DNA of 9,395 nt, taken from an uncultured Mycoplasma sp. (GTDB lineage Bacteria; Bacillota_I; Bacilli_A; Mycoplasmatales; Metamycoplasmataceae). The position numbers and the translations under genes are program-made. The notes under the pieces are model-generated. The model was not told the DNA's origin. It saw only the letters and a list, made by a program, of their open reading frames with translations, and did no database searches. Below are positions 1-9,395 of this stretch, piece after piece (positions within the stretch are counted from its first letter, which is position 1; each line of letters opens with the position of its first letter). The DNA is taken from positions 1-9,395 of the forward strand of contig CAMQBE010000015.1 of the NCBI GenBank assembly GCA_946998935.1, given 5' to 3'.

Positions 1-3000
1 ATTAGAACTTAATGGTAATCCAAATGCAGTACCACCTGTTATTGGTGTTAAAGATAAATATGAAGATTATAAAAACAACTTTGAAAAAGTTCAAAAAGAA
101 TATGAATCTAAAGCTGATATTCTTAAGACCTTTACACCTGCACAAATGAATCTATCAGTTTGATATACTGAATTATTAAAACATTTCAACGAAGCAGCAG
201 CTAAAGAAGAAACATTAAAAGGTAAAAGCTATCAAGAAATACTTAAAATTCAATATCAAATTGTAAGTGATTTAGATAAAGCAAATTACACTTTTGGTGA
301 CTTATTAAATAGAACAATCCAAGGCGCTAGTTACAAACAAATTGGCCCATATGAAACTGAAAAAATGAACATCTATTTATATGATGCTTCATATTTACCT
401 AACCAAATTATTTCATATGAATCATTAAAAGCTTTAAGTCAAAAAGCTCAATTACATTGAAGAAATCTATACGATTTAAATGGCTTTATAAATGGCAAAA
501 AACGTGATGCTTTAGGCGAATATTCTAAAGATGCTGTTTATGTTTATACTGATAAACAAATTCAAGATTCAGCAGATAAAATTAAGAACTCAAAATTAAA
601 TCTTGATTTGAACCAAATTAACCGTGAAATAGAAGAATTAAGCAAAAAACAAAAAGAATTATCAACTAAAGTAAATCTTTTTGATTATGATTTAACAACA
701 GCAAATCAATATAGCCCATTATCATTATTAGTAGGATATTTTGGTATTAAATTACCTAATGATTACAAATTATTAGGTTCAGATTTATTTGAAAATAATC
801 AAATACTTTTCAAACGTTTAATTGAAAGCGACCCAGCTAAATTCAGTGCTTACATAGATTTAATTTTAAAGGGTTGTCCAGATGCTTTAAATGATGAAGA
901 TAAAAAAGGTTATAACAGTTATCTAGAATCATTAGTTGATGCTATTGATGATAATGATGCTAAAGACGAATATAAACAATTATTTGAAGCTATTTCAAAA
1001 CACGGTGAAATAGTATACAAATTATTAAGTGAAAAAGATGAATACAAATGAAGAGCTTTAGTATCAGAAAAGGATCAATGATATGCAAAAATTTTAGCTT
1101 TAGAAACTAAATGGAATGAACGCTCAAGTGAAGATTGATTTATCTCAGTTGCTTCAATTAATCGTCTTGCAGATATTAAAAATTCATTACTTTATTCGCA
1201 ACAATTAGTACTTCAACATCAAAGTAAATTAGCTCAAGCCAAAAAAGATTATGTTGAATATTACAAGACTGTTGAAGAATGAAGATTCAAGAGATTAATT
1301 ATGAATTTCTTGATTAATACAACTGATTATAATTCTGATGAAATTGTAAATGCTTACAATAATTTTGTTCATGTTTATGAATCTAACAAAGCTAATTTCG
1401 ATAGTAACTTTGCTTCACTTTTTGATAATAAAATTACAACCGATTCAGCTTTAGCTGACTATATTATCCAATTAGCTAAAACTGGTGATAATGCACTTGG
1501 TATTGCTAAATATGAAGAAATAAATCGTGATCCAGATACTAAAAAATCTAAAGAAGAAGAGTTCAAAAATCAATATAAAGCTCTTAAAGAACAATACTCT
1601 AAATTAAATGATGCTTGTGATAAAGCTAAAGATACTTATGAAGACGCTTTAAAAGTGTTAGTTGAATCTTACGGTTTATTTAAACATCCTGATAATCATA
1701 AAGCTATGGACGTTCATATAAATGAATATATGAAGAATCTTTTCAAAGAATCAAGTTCATTAAGATTTATTGGTAAATACTTTAAACAATCTAAGAGCGA
1801 TTTAGAAGATTATGTAGCTAATATTCAAACTCAAGCAGCAAATGTTAAAGCTAAACAAGATGCTTATAATTCATCAACAGCAGCTAATAAAGAACAAGCT
1901 AAAAAAGAATTAATCGAAGCAATTCAAAGATATGAAAAAGCAAAAGATAACTACGAACATGAAAAAACATTCATGATGATGTTGCAAGCTTTTGAAGAAG
2001 AATATCAACAAATTGCTAAAGATATAGAAGACGAAAATGATTCGCCTCATAGTTTCTTTTACTTGATGCTTGAAATTAGAGAATGAGCTAAAGATGCTGA
2101 ACAAAATGAAGAGTTAAGAGAATATCAAGGCAAAATTACCGAAATCAAAAAAGGCGCCACTCAGTGAGTTGCTGAATTTAGAGAACTTGAAAGCAAAGCT
2201 ACTACTGATGACCCTGATTTATTAGCAGCTAAAGTAAAATTAAATCAACTAACAACTGAAGCTGATAAAGCTAAAGTAGCTTATGATAAAGCTAAAGAAG
2301 ATTTAGAAAAAATCACTAAGCAAGGCGAATTAATCAAGAAAATGGTTAATACCTATAATGATGCTCAAGAACCTGACTATAAACCTATAGTTGATAAATA
2401 TGTTTCATTAGTAAAAGATTTCCAAACTAAAGATGAAGTTCAAAGAAAAAATTACAACAACATAGTAAACTTTGTTTTCCCTCTTGAATACTTTAAAGAT
2501 AGTCAATTTGATAAAAATATAACAAATAGAAGCTTGTATGATAAATATGTTATCTTGATGGATTTAGCTTCAAAATTAATTAATAATGACCAAGAAATTA
2601 AAAAGGCTAGAGATTTAATCAAAACAACCGAAGATTTAAAAAATCCTAAATTAACAGTTGCTAATAATGATGTTGAAAAAGCTTATTTAGAATATCTAAA
2701 AGTCAAAGATGCTGATACTTTAAAAGTAGCTCAAGGTGAATTTAAAAAAGAAGTTAAAGCTCTTGAAAGTTTAATTAAAAATCTTAAAGACGATTATATT
2801 TATGAAGCTCAATTAAGTGCACTAAAAACCTGAAATAAAAATGACCACTTTAAAGGAATTTTAGATGATTTATATAATTCACCTAATACACCAAAAGATG
2901 TTAAAGAATTTATTGAAGATAACGGTGATGCTTTAGTTGAAATGCTAGAAAATAAATTCAAAACTGGTACAACTTCATTATCTGATTATGACCGTTTGAA

Positions 3001-6000
3001 AACTAAAAATAAAGCAATTGTAACAACTATCAAAACTCAAGTTCGAAAGATTATTGACCAAGCTAAAAAATTAATTAAACTTTATGAAAAATCTAAAGAT
3101 AAAAGAGATTTATATATTAAAGAACTTGAAAAAATTTACAATGCTTATGTACCATCAAGTTTTGAAAAACTTGAAAAAGAAGATATTAATGACTATGTTA
3201 TGAGTAATGAATTAGCTAATATTTCATTAGCTATGTTTCAAGTTAAAAAACTTTTAGCTAATGAAACAAAAGTCGAAGCTTATAAAGATATTAACTTAGA
3301 TGAATTACTTAAAAATATTGATAAAGTGACAACAATTTTAGAAGATATTAATGCTTCTAAAGAAGCTTTTGCTAAAGCTTATGGTGAATTGATAGCTCAT
3401 GGTGTAAATCAAAAACAAGAAGTAGTTTTTGCTGGTGTTATGCCAATGCAATATATAGCTTATGTCATTATGCCTATAGTTAATGATAACTATAAAAATC
3501 TTTATTTAGAATATCGTAGAGTACATGATTTACTTAATAATAAGAGTGAAGAATTAAGAACTCTAGGTAATAAAATTGATGCTTTAGAAGCTAAACTTAA
3601 AACTACAAGTGATCCAAATGAAAAAGCTAAAATTCAAGCAGAAATTGATAGCTTAAATGCAGAATACGATAAATTAAATAAAGAAGTTAATAACCTTGAT
3701 GATTTATATAAAGACTTAAAAAATAAAGTTAGTCATAGTAATTATCAAAGCCTTAAAGATTTCTTTGATCCTATTTATGATAAATTCAAAGATGATTATT
3801 CAAAATTAGCAATCAATTCAACTGAACCAATTATTCAAAAGTTCAATTCATTAGTTGCTAATTTAGCTAAAGTTCAAAATAATTTCAATTATGCTTTAAG
3901 CGATGTTGACGCTATCACAATTGATGCATTAAATAATATTAACAACAAAGTTTCTTATCATAATTTTGGTGATGTAAAAGTTGCAACTTATATTAAGGTT
4001 CTAAATTTAAGTGCTAAATCAATGGAAGTTATTAGAACTAACGAATTAATAAATAAAGTAAAAGAAGCTGATTTATTAGATAAAAATAACATTGGTTTTG
4101 AATTGACAAATCATAAAGATATTTATGTAGCAAAATCAAAAGTTGAGTTAATCGACATTTTGACTAAAAATGGTGTCATTAAGGCAAATATGTCAAAAGA
4201 TGAACGCCAAAAAATTGAAAATTCAATACTAAAAATGTATTGTGATAATGTTGACAAAAACTCAAATAAATTAGTAGTAACATTCAGAGAAATTTCAAAT
4301 GATCCAGCTAATATTTTTGCAAGAAAAGCTTATAGTTCAAAATATATTCGTTTCAATGTTGATCCAACTAAAGATGATGAACGTAACGATGTTGTAGATT
4401 ATATATTCCATACAATTGGCTATAACAAGCCTGTAGTACCTACTTTAATTAAAGAAGAAGGTAATATCAAAAATGCTGAAGGTAAATTAGAAAAAGGTTT
4501 TAGTGTTTATGCAGATGCATATCAAAATCTTTTAGACAATTTAATCAAGAAAGTTCCTTACACAGGTGAGTTTCTTGAAGGCGAACATATTGAAGCTGTA
4601 TTAAATGCTGATGGTGTTCTTGAATATAAATTGGTAAATGGTAAATATCATGGTTTCACTCGCGATAGTCGTGTTGGTTTATGAGCAATTTTAAAGATGT
4701 CTGATCCAAACTTCAAAGGTATTTCAACTGACTTCTTACGTTTTGTTTCAGCTCACGAATATGGTCACCACATGACTTTAAATGGAGCGCATGATTTAGG
4801 TAATAAAGATTCTCAACCTGTTTATGTTTCAGCTCTAACACCTAATGCAACTCCTAATATTGATAATTACTACAACCGTGATGCTATTGAACTTTATTTA
4901 AAAGCTCGTACTCACTTAGAAATGAAAGCAGTTGACATCTTTGAAAAATTTGATCCTAAAGCTAAAAATGAATATATTAAATTCCAACTTCCTAAAATTG
5001 AAGTCGATCCAAACACTGGTAAAGGTACTTTTAAATTTGTTGATGAAAAAGAAGAAGATATTTGAGGAACAACATTACAAAACAACTCAATTTCAGAAGC
5101 TTTAAACAATAAACGTCGTCGTTTCTTACAAACTTGAAAAGGTATTATTGAAGCTGTTCAAGCTCGTAGAGCTGCTAATGGTTTAAGTGGCAAAGACGAA
5201 AAATGATTAACCGCTTTTGACTTGTGATTAGAAAACTCATTAGACCAATATTCTGGTACTTTGAACCCTTCTGTTTCAACAGGTATGGACACACCAATGG
5301 GTAAAGTTGGCAAAGCTAAATACTTAATTTGAGATGAAGTTACAAAGAAATATAGATTCCTAGATGGCTCAATTGAAATGCTTGATGGTGTATTAACTGA
5401 TGGCAAAAATAACAAGATTAAATTCAGCAAAGTTACAGACCCTAAAACAGGTATTGAAGAAGTACTTCCTTTAATTATTGAAGGTGAAAAGAACGAAGAA
5501 GGTAAATATATTAAAATTACCAAAGTATTGTTGTTTAATAATGATGGTTCACCTGTATTAAATATTCCAGATAATCTTTTTGGCAAAGATTTTGGTACAA
5601 AAGAATCTCCTTATTACGATGCTAATGTATATAAATATGTAAATGATAAAGTAGACTCTATTGTTGAAGTTATTAAATCAATAGTAGTAGAAAAATACAC
5701 TATTAATGGTTGAGATAACTTATCAACTGATACTTCACTTGAACCTAAAGTGAATGTAGATTATCCTATTTTAGCTGCTTTACTTGGCGATAGATTACCC
5801 GTAAATTATGCTGATAAATTTATCAATTCATATAAAGATTATTTAAAAGTTCGTGATAGTCAAACTGGTGGTTATAAAGTTGGTGTAGATAAAAATGCTA
5901 AATACTATAATCTTGATGGTTCAATCAATCAAGCTATTACTGGTGAACTTGGTGGCTGATATACAAGTATGATTTATGTAAATCCAAGTAATATAAACGT

Positions 6001-8275
6001 TGCGGGCTGAGACGATTTTGCTAAATATGCTTTTGGTCTAGCTTTTGGTGGTGCATTACAACCTAATAAACCTGACATGGTAATTAATGCTGGTGGTGGT
6101 CAAGTCTTGTGATTAGATAAAGATCATAGTTATTTACCTAACGTTAGATTAAAACAAGCTTTTGCTGATATATTCTTCAAAAAAGGAAATGAAGCAATAG
6201 CTGAATTAGTTAAAGCAAAACCAATACTAAAATGAATGGCTCCTTATACACGTCAATTTATTGGTATAACCCAAAATCATTTATGAAATATTTATAGTGA
6301 TGCTGATGCTAAACACTCAATTGGATATGACACCGAAACCGGTGAGCCAGATTGAAAACGTGTAAGTTCATATCGTTTCAATGAACTTTATGAAATGGAT
6401 AATTCATTAGCTGGCAGCTTGTTTAATAGCTTCTACGCAAGTCAAGGTTCAAGCCAATTAAAAGGCGCAAATATCTACTTTAATGATTATAAAAAATTCA
6501 CTGAATTTGTAAGTTTAGATTTTAGAAAAGCTAAATATAATGTTGCTAAAAATAGAGTTGATTGAGACTTAAATTATGTTAAGTCAAAATTCCAATTAAA
6601 CTATTTCAAAGACGAATTAGTAAAAGCTCTAAACAAAGATAAGATTGCATCACAAGAATTAAAAGACTATCTTTTAGCTATTGTTAATTCAAATGATGAT
6701 CAACTTTTAGCTAACGAAATAATGAGAAGATTCTCTATTTCACCTTTAGCAATGTTCACAAGTAACATTTCAATGCAAGATGTTGAAACAAATAAAAACT
6801 ATGCTTGAATTTTCGATTCTCAATTTGGTTATGGTGTTTATAGAACAGATTCATTTAAATTAGTAAATGCTGATAAAGATAAGCTTGAAACTTCATATGA
6901 ACAATTAGTTAAAGCATATAAAGATTTTGCAAATAATAATGGTGTAAAAACTGATGTTATTACTTTATATGACTACTTAGTTTTAGATAATAAGACTCAA
7001 AGTTATAGTACTCAATTTGTAACTTCAACAATTGTTTTACAACAACTTGACTTTGTAAATATTCTTACAAGTTTACATAATGGTATTTTCAAAAAAGTTA
7101 AACCAAGTGATGATGTCTTAGATTACTTTGGTTCAAAGAACGAACGTAAATTCAACGAATTCTTTGCTGATTATACATATAACTTTGCCGAAGTAATAAA
7201 CCGTGATAACTTGCAAATTACTTATACCCCTTCAAGATCTGAATTTGGCAACTTGCCACCATATCTAGGAGGTATTTCAGAAGCTAATACCGGTCTAGAA
7301 TATGTTATCGATGGAGAAAGCAGCAAGAAGTGATTAAGTGTATTCTTAAGCTTTGATTCAAAAGATAAACGTGGCGGAATTAAAAACTCAATCTTTGATT
7401 ATGAATCAATTATGGCTGATGATGAAAAGAATAAAGCTTTAGATTTAGGTATGCTAACCAAACTTAGAGTCTTTGGCAAAAAAGAAGACTTTAATGATTC
7501 AAGAGATTATGATAGTTACTACTTTGGCAAATTCCAAAAGATTAATAATGGTTGATTTAAAGATAGATGGTATCGTGATTTCTTGGACTTCAAGATTTAC
7601 GATGATGAAGGTAACCCAATTAAAGATGAAACAATAAGAATAGAAAACCTTAAAGGTGAAAAAGTTGATAATCGTCCAGAAGCTTATTGACAATACTACA
7701 TTCAAACTCAAGGTGTTGGTAAACGTAATGTTACAACTATTTGAAGAGATGAAAGCCGTTCAGGTGCTTTAGCTATGTTTGGTTATCTAACAAGTGATGT
7801 AGCTGATAAAGCAAACTACTTAGCCTTTAAAGACGTTAAAACAGGCAAAATTAAAACTCTTAAGATTCACAAAGAAAACACTAACAACATGTTCTACTAC
7901 AAGAAACAATCAATCGATAATATTGATGAAAATAATGTAGCTAAACCAGGTACACGTCATACATTGGCTGAAGAAGAATATAAATATGATGATTCAAATG
8001 GTCATCATGAAGGTAAAGGATTTGTATCTTGAGTTAGTGATTATGCATTAATGGGTAAATTTGTTGATAGGTTATTAGATAGCGAAGCAGAATACGAAAT
8101 CTACTTTGCTAGCGATGAAAAAGGAACATTTGCCTTAAATGTGGATTTAGGAACTTGAGGTTCAGTTTCAGAAAATGGTAAGACATTTAGTCAAGCCCCA
8201 GTATCTATTTATAGACGCGATAGCGATCATAAATCAATACTAAAAGTACAAGACCAATTTAACGGTATTTTATAG
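1..8275 (+). CDS. Giant mycoplasma surface/secreted protein with HExxH zinc-protease motif, 5'-truncated (possible PDxFFG-type protein)
   Basis: One reading frame (codons begin at base 2) runs from the left edge to TAG 8273-8275, giving 2757 visible residues; the start and any signal peptide lie upstream. It needs code 4: 30 in-frame TGA codons are read as Trp (for example 161, 458, 1049, 2084, 4682, 5063, 8156) against two TGG noted (1112, 7568). Residues about 1-1300 are Lys/Glu/Asp/Ala-rich helix with coiled-coil hairpins. Residues about 1400-2757 are more globular and aromatic. HEYGHH at residues 1585-1590 is a zincin motif on a predicted helix (FLRFVSAHEYGHH). NEFFADY at 2385-2391 could supply a third zinc ligand. 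Only three Cys were seen, as expected for an extracytoplasmic mycoplasma protein. The size, host and adjacent OppA lipoprotein recall the large mycoplasma family annotated as PDxFFG proteins, but that motif is not visible here. Proteolysis is inferred from motifs; the substrate is unknown. An adhesin or structural role is the main alternative. Confidence 0.9.
1541..2341 (+). other. Coiled-coil hairpin region of the giant protein (first cluster)
   Basis: Visible residues about 514-780 are strongly helical and Lys/Glu/Ala-rich with heptad-like spacing of Leu, Tyr, Ala and Ile. A similar decapeptide recurs three times: CDKAKDTYED (539-548), YEKAKDNYEH (644-653) and YDKAKEDLEK (761-770). Short turn-like stretches rich in Ser, Thr, Asp and Asn (around residues 623-630 and 734-739) separate paired helices, which suggests antiparallel helical hairpins. 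The likely role is a stalk, spacer or protein-binding surface. This comes from reading the residues; no coiled-coil predictor was run. Confidence 0.6.
3542..3730 (+). other. Clear antiparallel coiled-coil hairpin in the giant protein
   Basis: Visible residues 1181-1243 form the cleanest heptad pattern in the protein. One amphipathic helix (KSEELRTLGNKIDALEAKL) is followed by the turn TTSDPNE at 1201-1207 and then a second helix (from KAKIQAEIDSLNAEYDKL) that runs to about NKV at 1243. A helix-turn-helix coiled-coil hairpin is the simplest reading. It lies inside a stretch with no tryptophan at all (no in-frame TGA or TGG seen between 2834 and 4681). Confidence 0.65.
4754..4771 (+). other. Zincin HExxH active-site motif (HEYGHH) in the giant protein
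   Basis: The codons spell HEYGHH at visible residues 1585-1590, within SAHEYGHHMTLNGAH. In zincin metallopeptidases the two His of HExxH bind catalytic zinc and the Glu acts as general base; here these would be H1585, E1586 and H1589. The residues before the motif (TDFLRFVSA) suit the active-site helix. A further His at 1597 sits twelve residues after the first, two further than the metzincin HExxHxxGxxH spacing, so a metzincin is unlikely. A Glu-type (gluzincin-like) third ligand fits better. Confidence 0.6.
7154..7174 (+). other. NEFFADY segment, candidate third zinc ligand
   Basis: Visible residues 2385-2391 read NEFFADY, followed by TYNFAEV. In anthrax lethal factor (peptidase family M34) and related enzymes the third zinc ligand is the Glu of an EFFAE segment on a helix downstream of HExxH. 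E2386 and D2390 here match that spacing. The segment is about 800 residues after HEYGHH, far more than in known family members, so a very large insertion between the two halves of the active site would be needed. The call rests on motif resemblance alone. Confidence 0.35.
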
Positions 8276-8280
8276 AAAAT

Positions 8281-8288
8281 AAAGGAGG
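8281..8288 (+). promoter_or_regulatory. Strong Shine-Dalgarno sequence for the OppA-like gene
   Basis: AAAGGAGG ends four bases before the ATG at 8293. It closely matches the anti-Shine-Dalgarno end of 16S rRNA and fixes the start codon. It lies in the 17-base gap after the upstream TAG. That gap has no room for a terminator and shows no separate promoter, so the second gene is probably translated from the same transcript as the first. Confidence 0.85.
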
Positions 8289-8292
8289 AAAT

Positions 8293-8361
8293 ATGAAAAA
8301 ATTAATATTATCATTAGCATCAATTTCAGCTGCTAGTCTTCCTTTAGTCGCCATTTCTTGT
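8293..8361 (+). other. Lipoprotein signal peptide and lipobox of the OppA-like protein
   Basis: Residues 1-23 show a short basic start (MKK), a hydrophobic core (LILSLASISAASLPLVA) and the lipobox AISC. Cys23 would be lipid-modified and become the first mature residue. The mature protein starts CSNQIK. This predicts anchoring to the outer face of the single mycoplasma membrane. Confidence 0.88.
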
Positions 8362-9395
8362 TCAAATCAAATTAAAATTGATTATGACCTTGGTCTTGTA
8401 ACTCAACCTATTAACTCTTTAAACTACATTAAATTTGCTACAGTTGCTAAAATTCTTCCAAGTATTGTTGAAGGGCCACTTAAACCAGGTGCTTCTGAAA
8501 GTCTTAAAATACGTTTAAATTTACCAGAAATTCCAATGGGTGTTTATGGTAATGATTCAGCAAGTAATAGCATGGAAGAATTCTTGAAAAATCATGAAGC
8601 TCCTAGCGAATCTGCTTCAAGATTTTATCCTTTAGATCAATTTGGATCAACTACAGGTAATATATCGGCTGATAGATCAGTTTATCAACCTATTAGCGTT
8701 GTTATGACACCAAATAATAATATTCTTTCAATGAATATTCTTTTAAATGATGGAGATAGCAAATGGTCTAATGGTGATCCAATTCAAGCTGATGATTATC
8801 TTGATGCAATGCACTATATTTTGGATATTTCAACTGGTTCTCAAAAACAAATTTCAATTATTCAAAATAAATTTAGATATTCCTCAGATATTGTTGAAGC
8901 TCAAAAAGCTTATATTCGTAAATATAAAAAAGCTTATGTAAATCCTTTTGCTTATCCAGATTTAATTAAAAATGAAGATGGCAAATGAGTTTATGATACA
9001 AAGAACTATAAGCCATGAGCTAGCCAAAATGCTGGCGATGAAAAAGAAGTTGAAGCTATTAAAACTGCTGCTTTAGGTCTAGGTTTTTCTTCTGGCAGAT
9101 TGTATTGAAACTACGATAATAGAACTATCTTGTCAGCAATTCCTTATTCACCAGATTTTAATCCTAATGATGATGAAACAGTTGTTATGTTACCTAATCC
9201 AGAATATAGTTTAGCTAAACATACGGCTGCAGAATTAGCAAATATTAATCAAAGAATTGCAACTAAAATTTACAAGTATACATACTTTGATTTTCGTCAA
9301 GGTTACAACACTTCATTATTAAATGAAGAATTGATTTCTAAGTCAAAAGTATTAAAAGCAAAATTAGGCAATGTTTCTTATGATGATAAAAATAT
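8293..9395 (+). CDS. oppA: OppA-family peptide ABC transporter substrate-binding lipoprotein, 3'-truncated
   Basis: The gene runs off the right edge after 367 complete codons. It would be the surface-anchored peptide-binding part of an Opp-type ABC importer. The start at 8293 is set by the Shine-Dalgarno sequence and an immediate lipoprotein signal: MKK, a hydrophobic stretch, then AISC with the acylated Cys at residue 23. Residues 157-173 (KWSNGDPIQADDYLDAM) match the conserved WSxGxPxxAxD signature of family-5 solute-binding proteins. Three TGA codons (8986, 9016, 9106) are read as Trp, as in KWVYD and LYWNY, so standard-code annotation would wrongly end the gene at 8988. Mycoplasma OppA proteins usually have 900 or more residues, so most of the gene is probably outside the window. 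Some, such as M. hominis P100, also act in adhesion or as ecto-ATPase; that cannot be judged here. It could bind another oligomeric substrate, but peptide is most likely. Permease and ATPase genes would be expected downstream. Confidence 0.8.

Noticed and set aside
4754..4792. Metzincin zinc site (HExxHxxGxxH)
   Set aside because: The next His (1597) is twelve residues after the first instead of ten, and the Gly required at position eight of the motif is Thr here.
5158..5586. A 142-codon open frame on the minus strand
   Set aside because: It lies wholly inside the giant plus-strand gene, has no Shine-Dalgarno sequence that stands out, and its Ser/Leu/Pro-rich product looks like the reverse shadow of an AT-rich coding region.
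7499..7711. Minus-strand open frame with a hydrophobic, membrane-like product
   Set aside because: Reverse complements of Lys/Glu/Asp-rich AT-rich genes routinely give Phe/Ile/Leu-rich false proteins. The same applies to the minus-strand frames at 1910-2104 and 4912-5109.
608..8032. A row of separate small genes in one frame (such as 608-1051, 1301-2086, 2942-4684, 4697-5065), or a decayed pseudogene
   Set aside because: All are in the same frame, every break is a TGA in a plausible Trp context, and no TAA, TAG or frameshift was found, so they are pieces of one intact code-4 gene.
8276..8292. Promoter or terminator between the two genes
   Set aside because: The gap is 17 bases and almost entirely taken up by the ribosome binding site. 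No hairpin with a T-run and no -10 element fits there.
8747..8941. Plus-strand open frame overlapping the OppA-like gene
   Set aside because: It is a different frame inside a well-supported coding region that holds the family signature, and it has no convincing start signal.

Overview
The window is a stretch of AT-rich Mollicutes DNA that reads correctly only when UGA means tryptophan (genetic code 4). Frame +2 stays open from the left edge to a TAG at 8273-8275. It contains 30 in-frame TGA codons, nearly all in sensible tryptophan contexts, and no internal TAA or TAG. The base composition, the code and a mycoplasma-style lipoprotein signal all point to a Mycoplasma-type organism. A relative in the hominis group (Mycoplasmopsis/Metamycoplasma) is plausible, but the sequence alone does not settle the species.

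There are only two genes, both on the plus strand and both cut by the window edges. Bases 1-8275 are the 3' part of one giant gene with 2757 visible residues. Its first roughly 1300 visible residues are Lys/Glu/Asp/Ala-rich and helical, with several coiled-coil hairpins. The rest is more globular and richer in aromatic residues. It carries a zincin-type HEYGHH motif at visible residues 1585-1590 and, about 800 residues later, an NEFFADY segment. That segment resembles the third-ligand motif of anthrax-lethal-factor-like metallopeptidases. The protein looks like one of the very large mycoplasma surface or secreted proteins, possibly of the group annotated as 'PDxFFG protein', but the name-giving motif was not seen in the visible part.

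After a 17-base gap holding a strong Shine-Dalgarno sequence and no terminator, the second gene (8293 to the right edge) encodes an OppA-like substrate-binding lipoprotein. It has a lipobox cysteine at residue 23 and the family-5 solute-binding signature around KWSNGDP. The tight spacing suggests one transcript. A reasonable inference is that the giant protein attacks host proteins at the cell surface and the Opp-type transporter imports the peptides, in an organism that depends on scavenged amino acids. The coupling is inferred from layout only. No RNA genes, insertion sequences, CRISPR arrays or long noncoding stretches are present.
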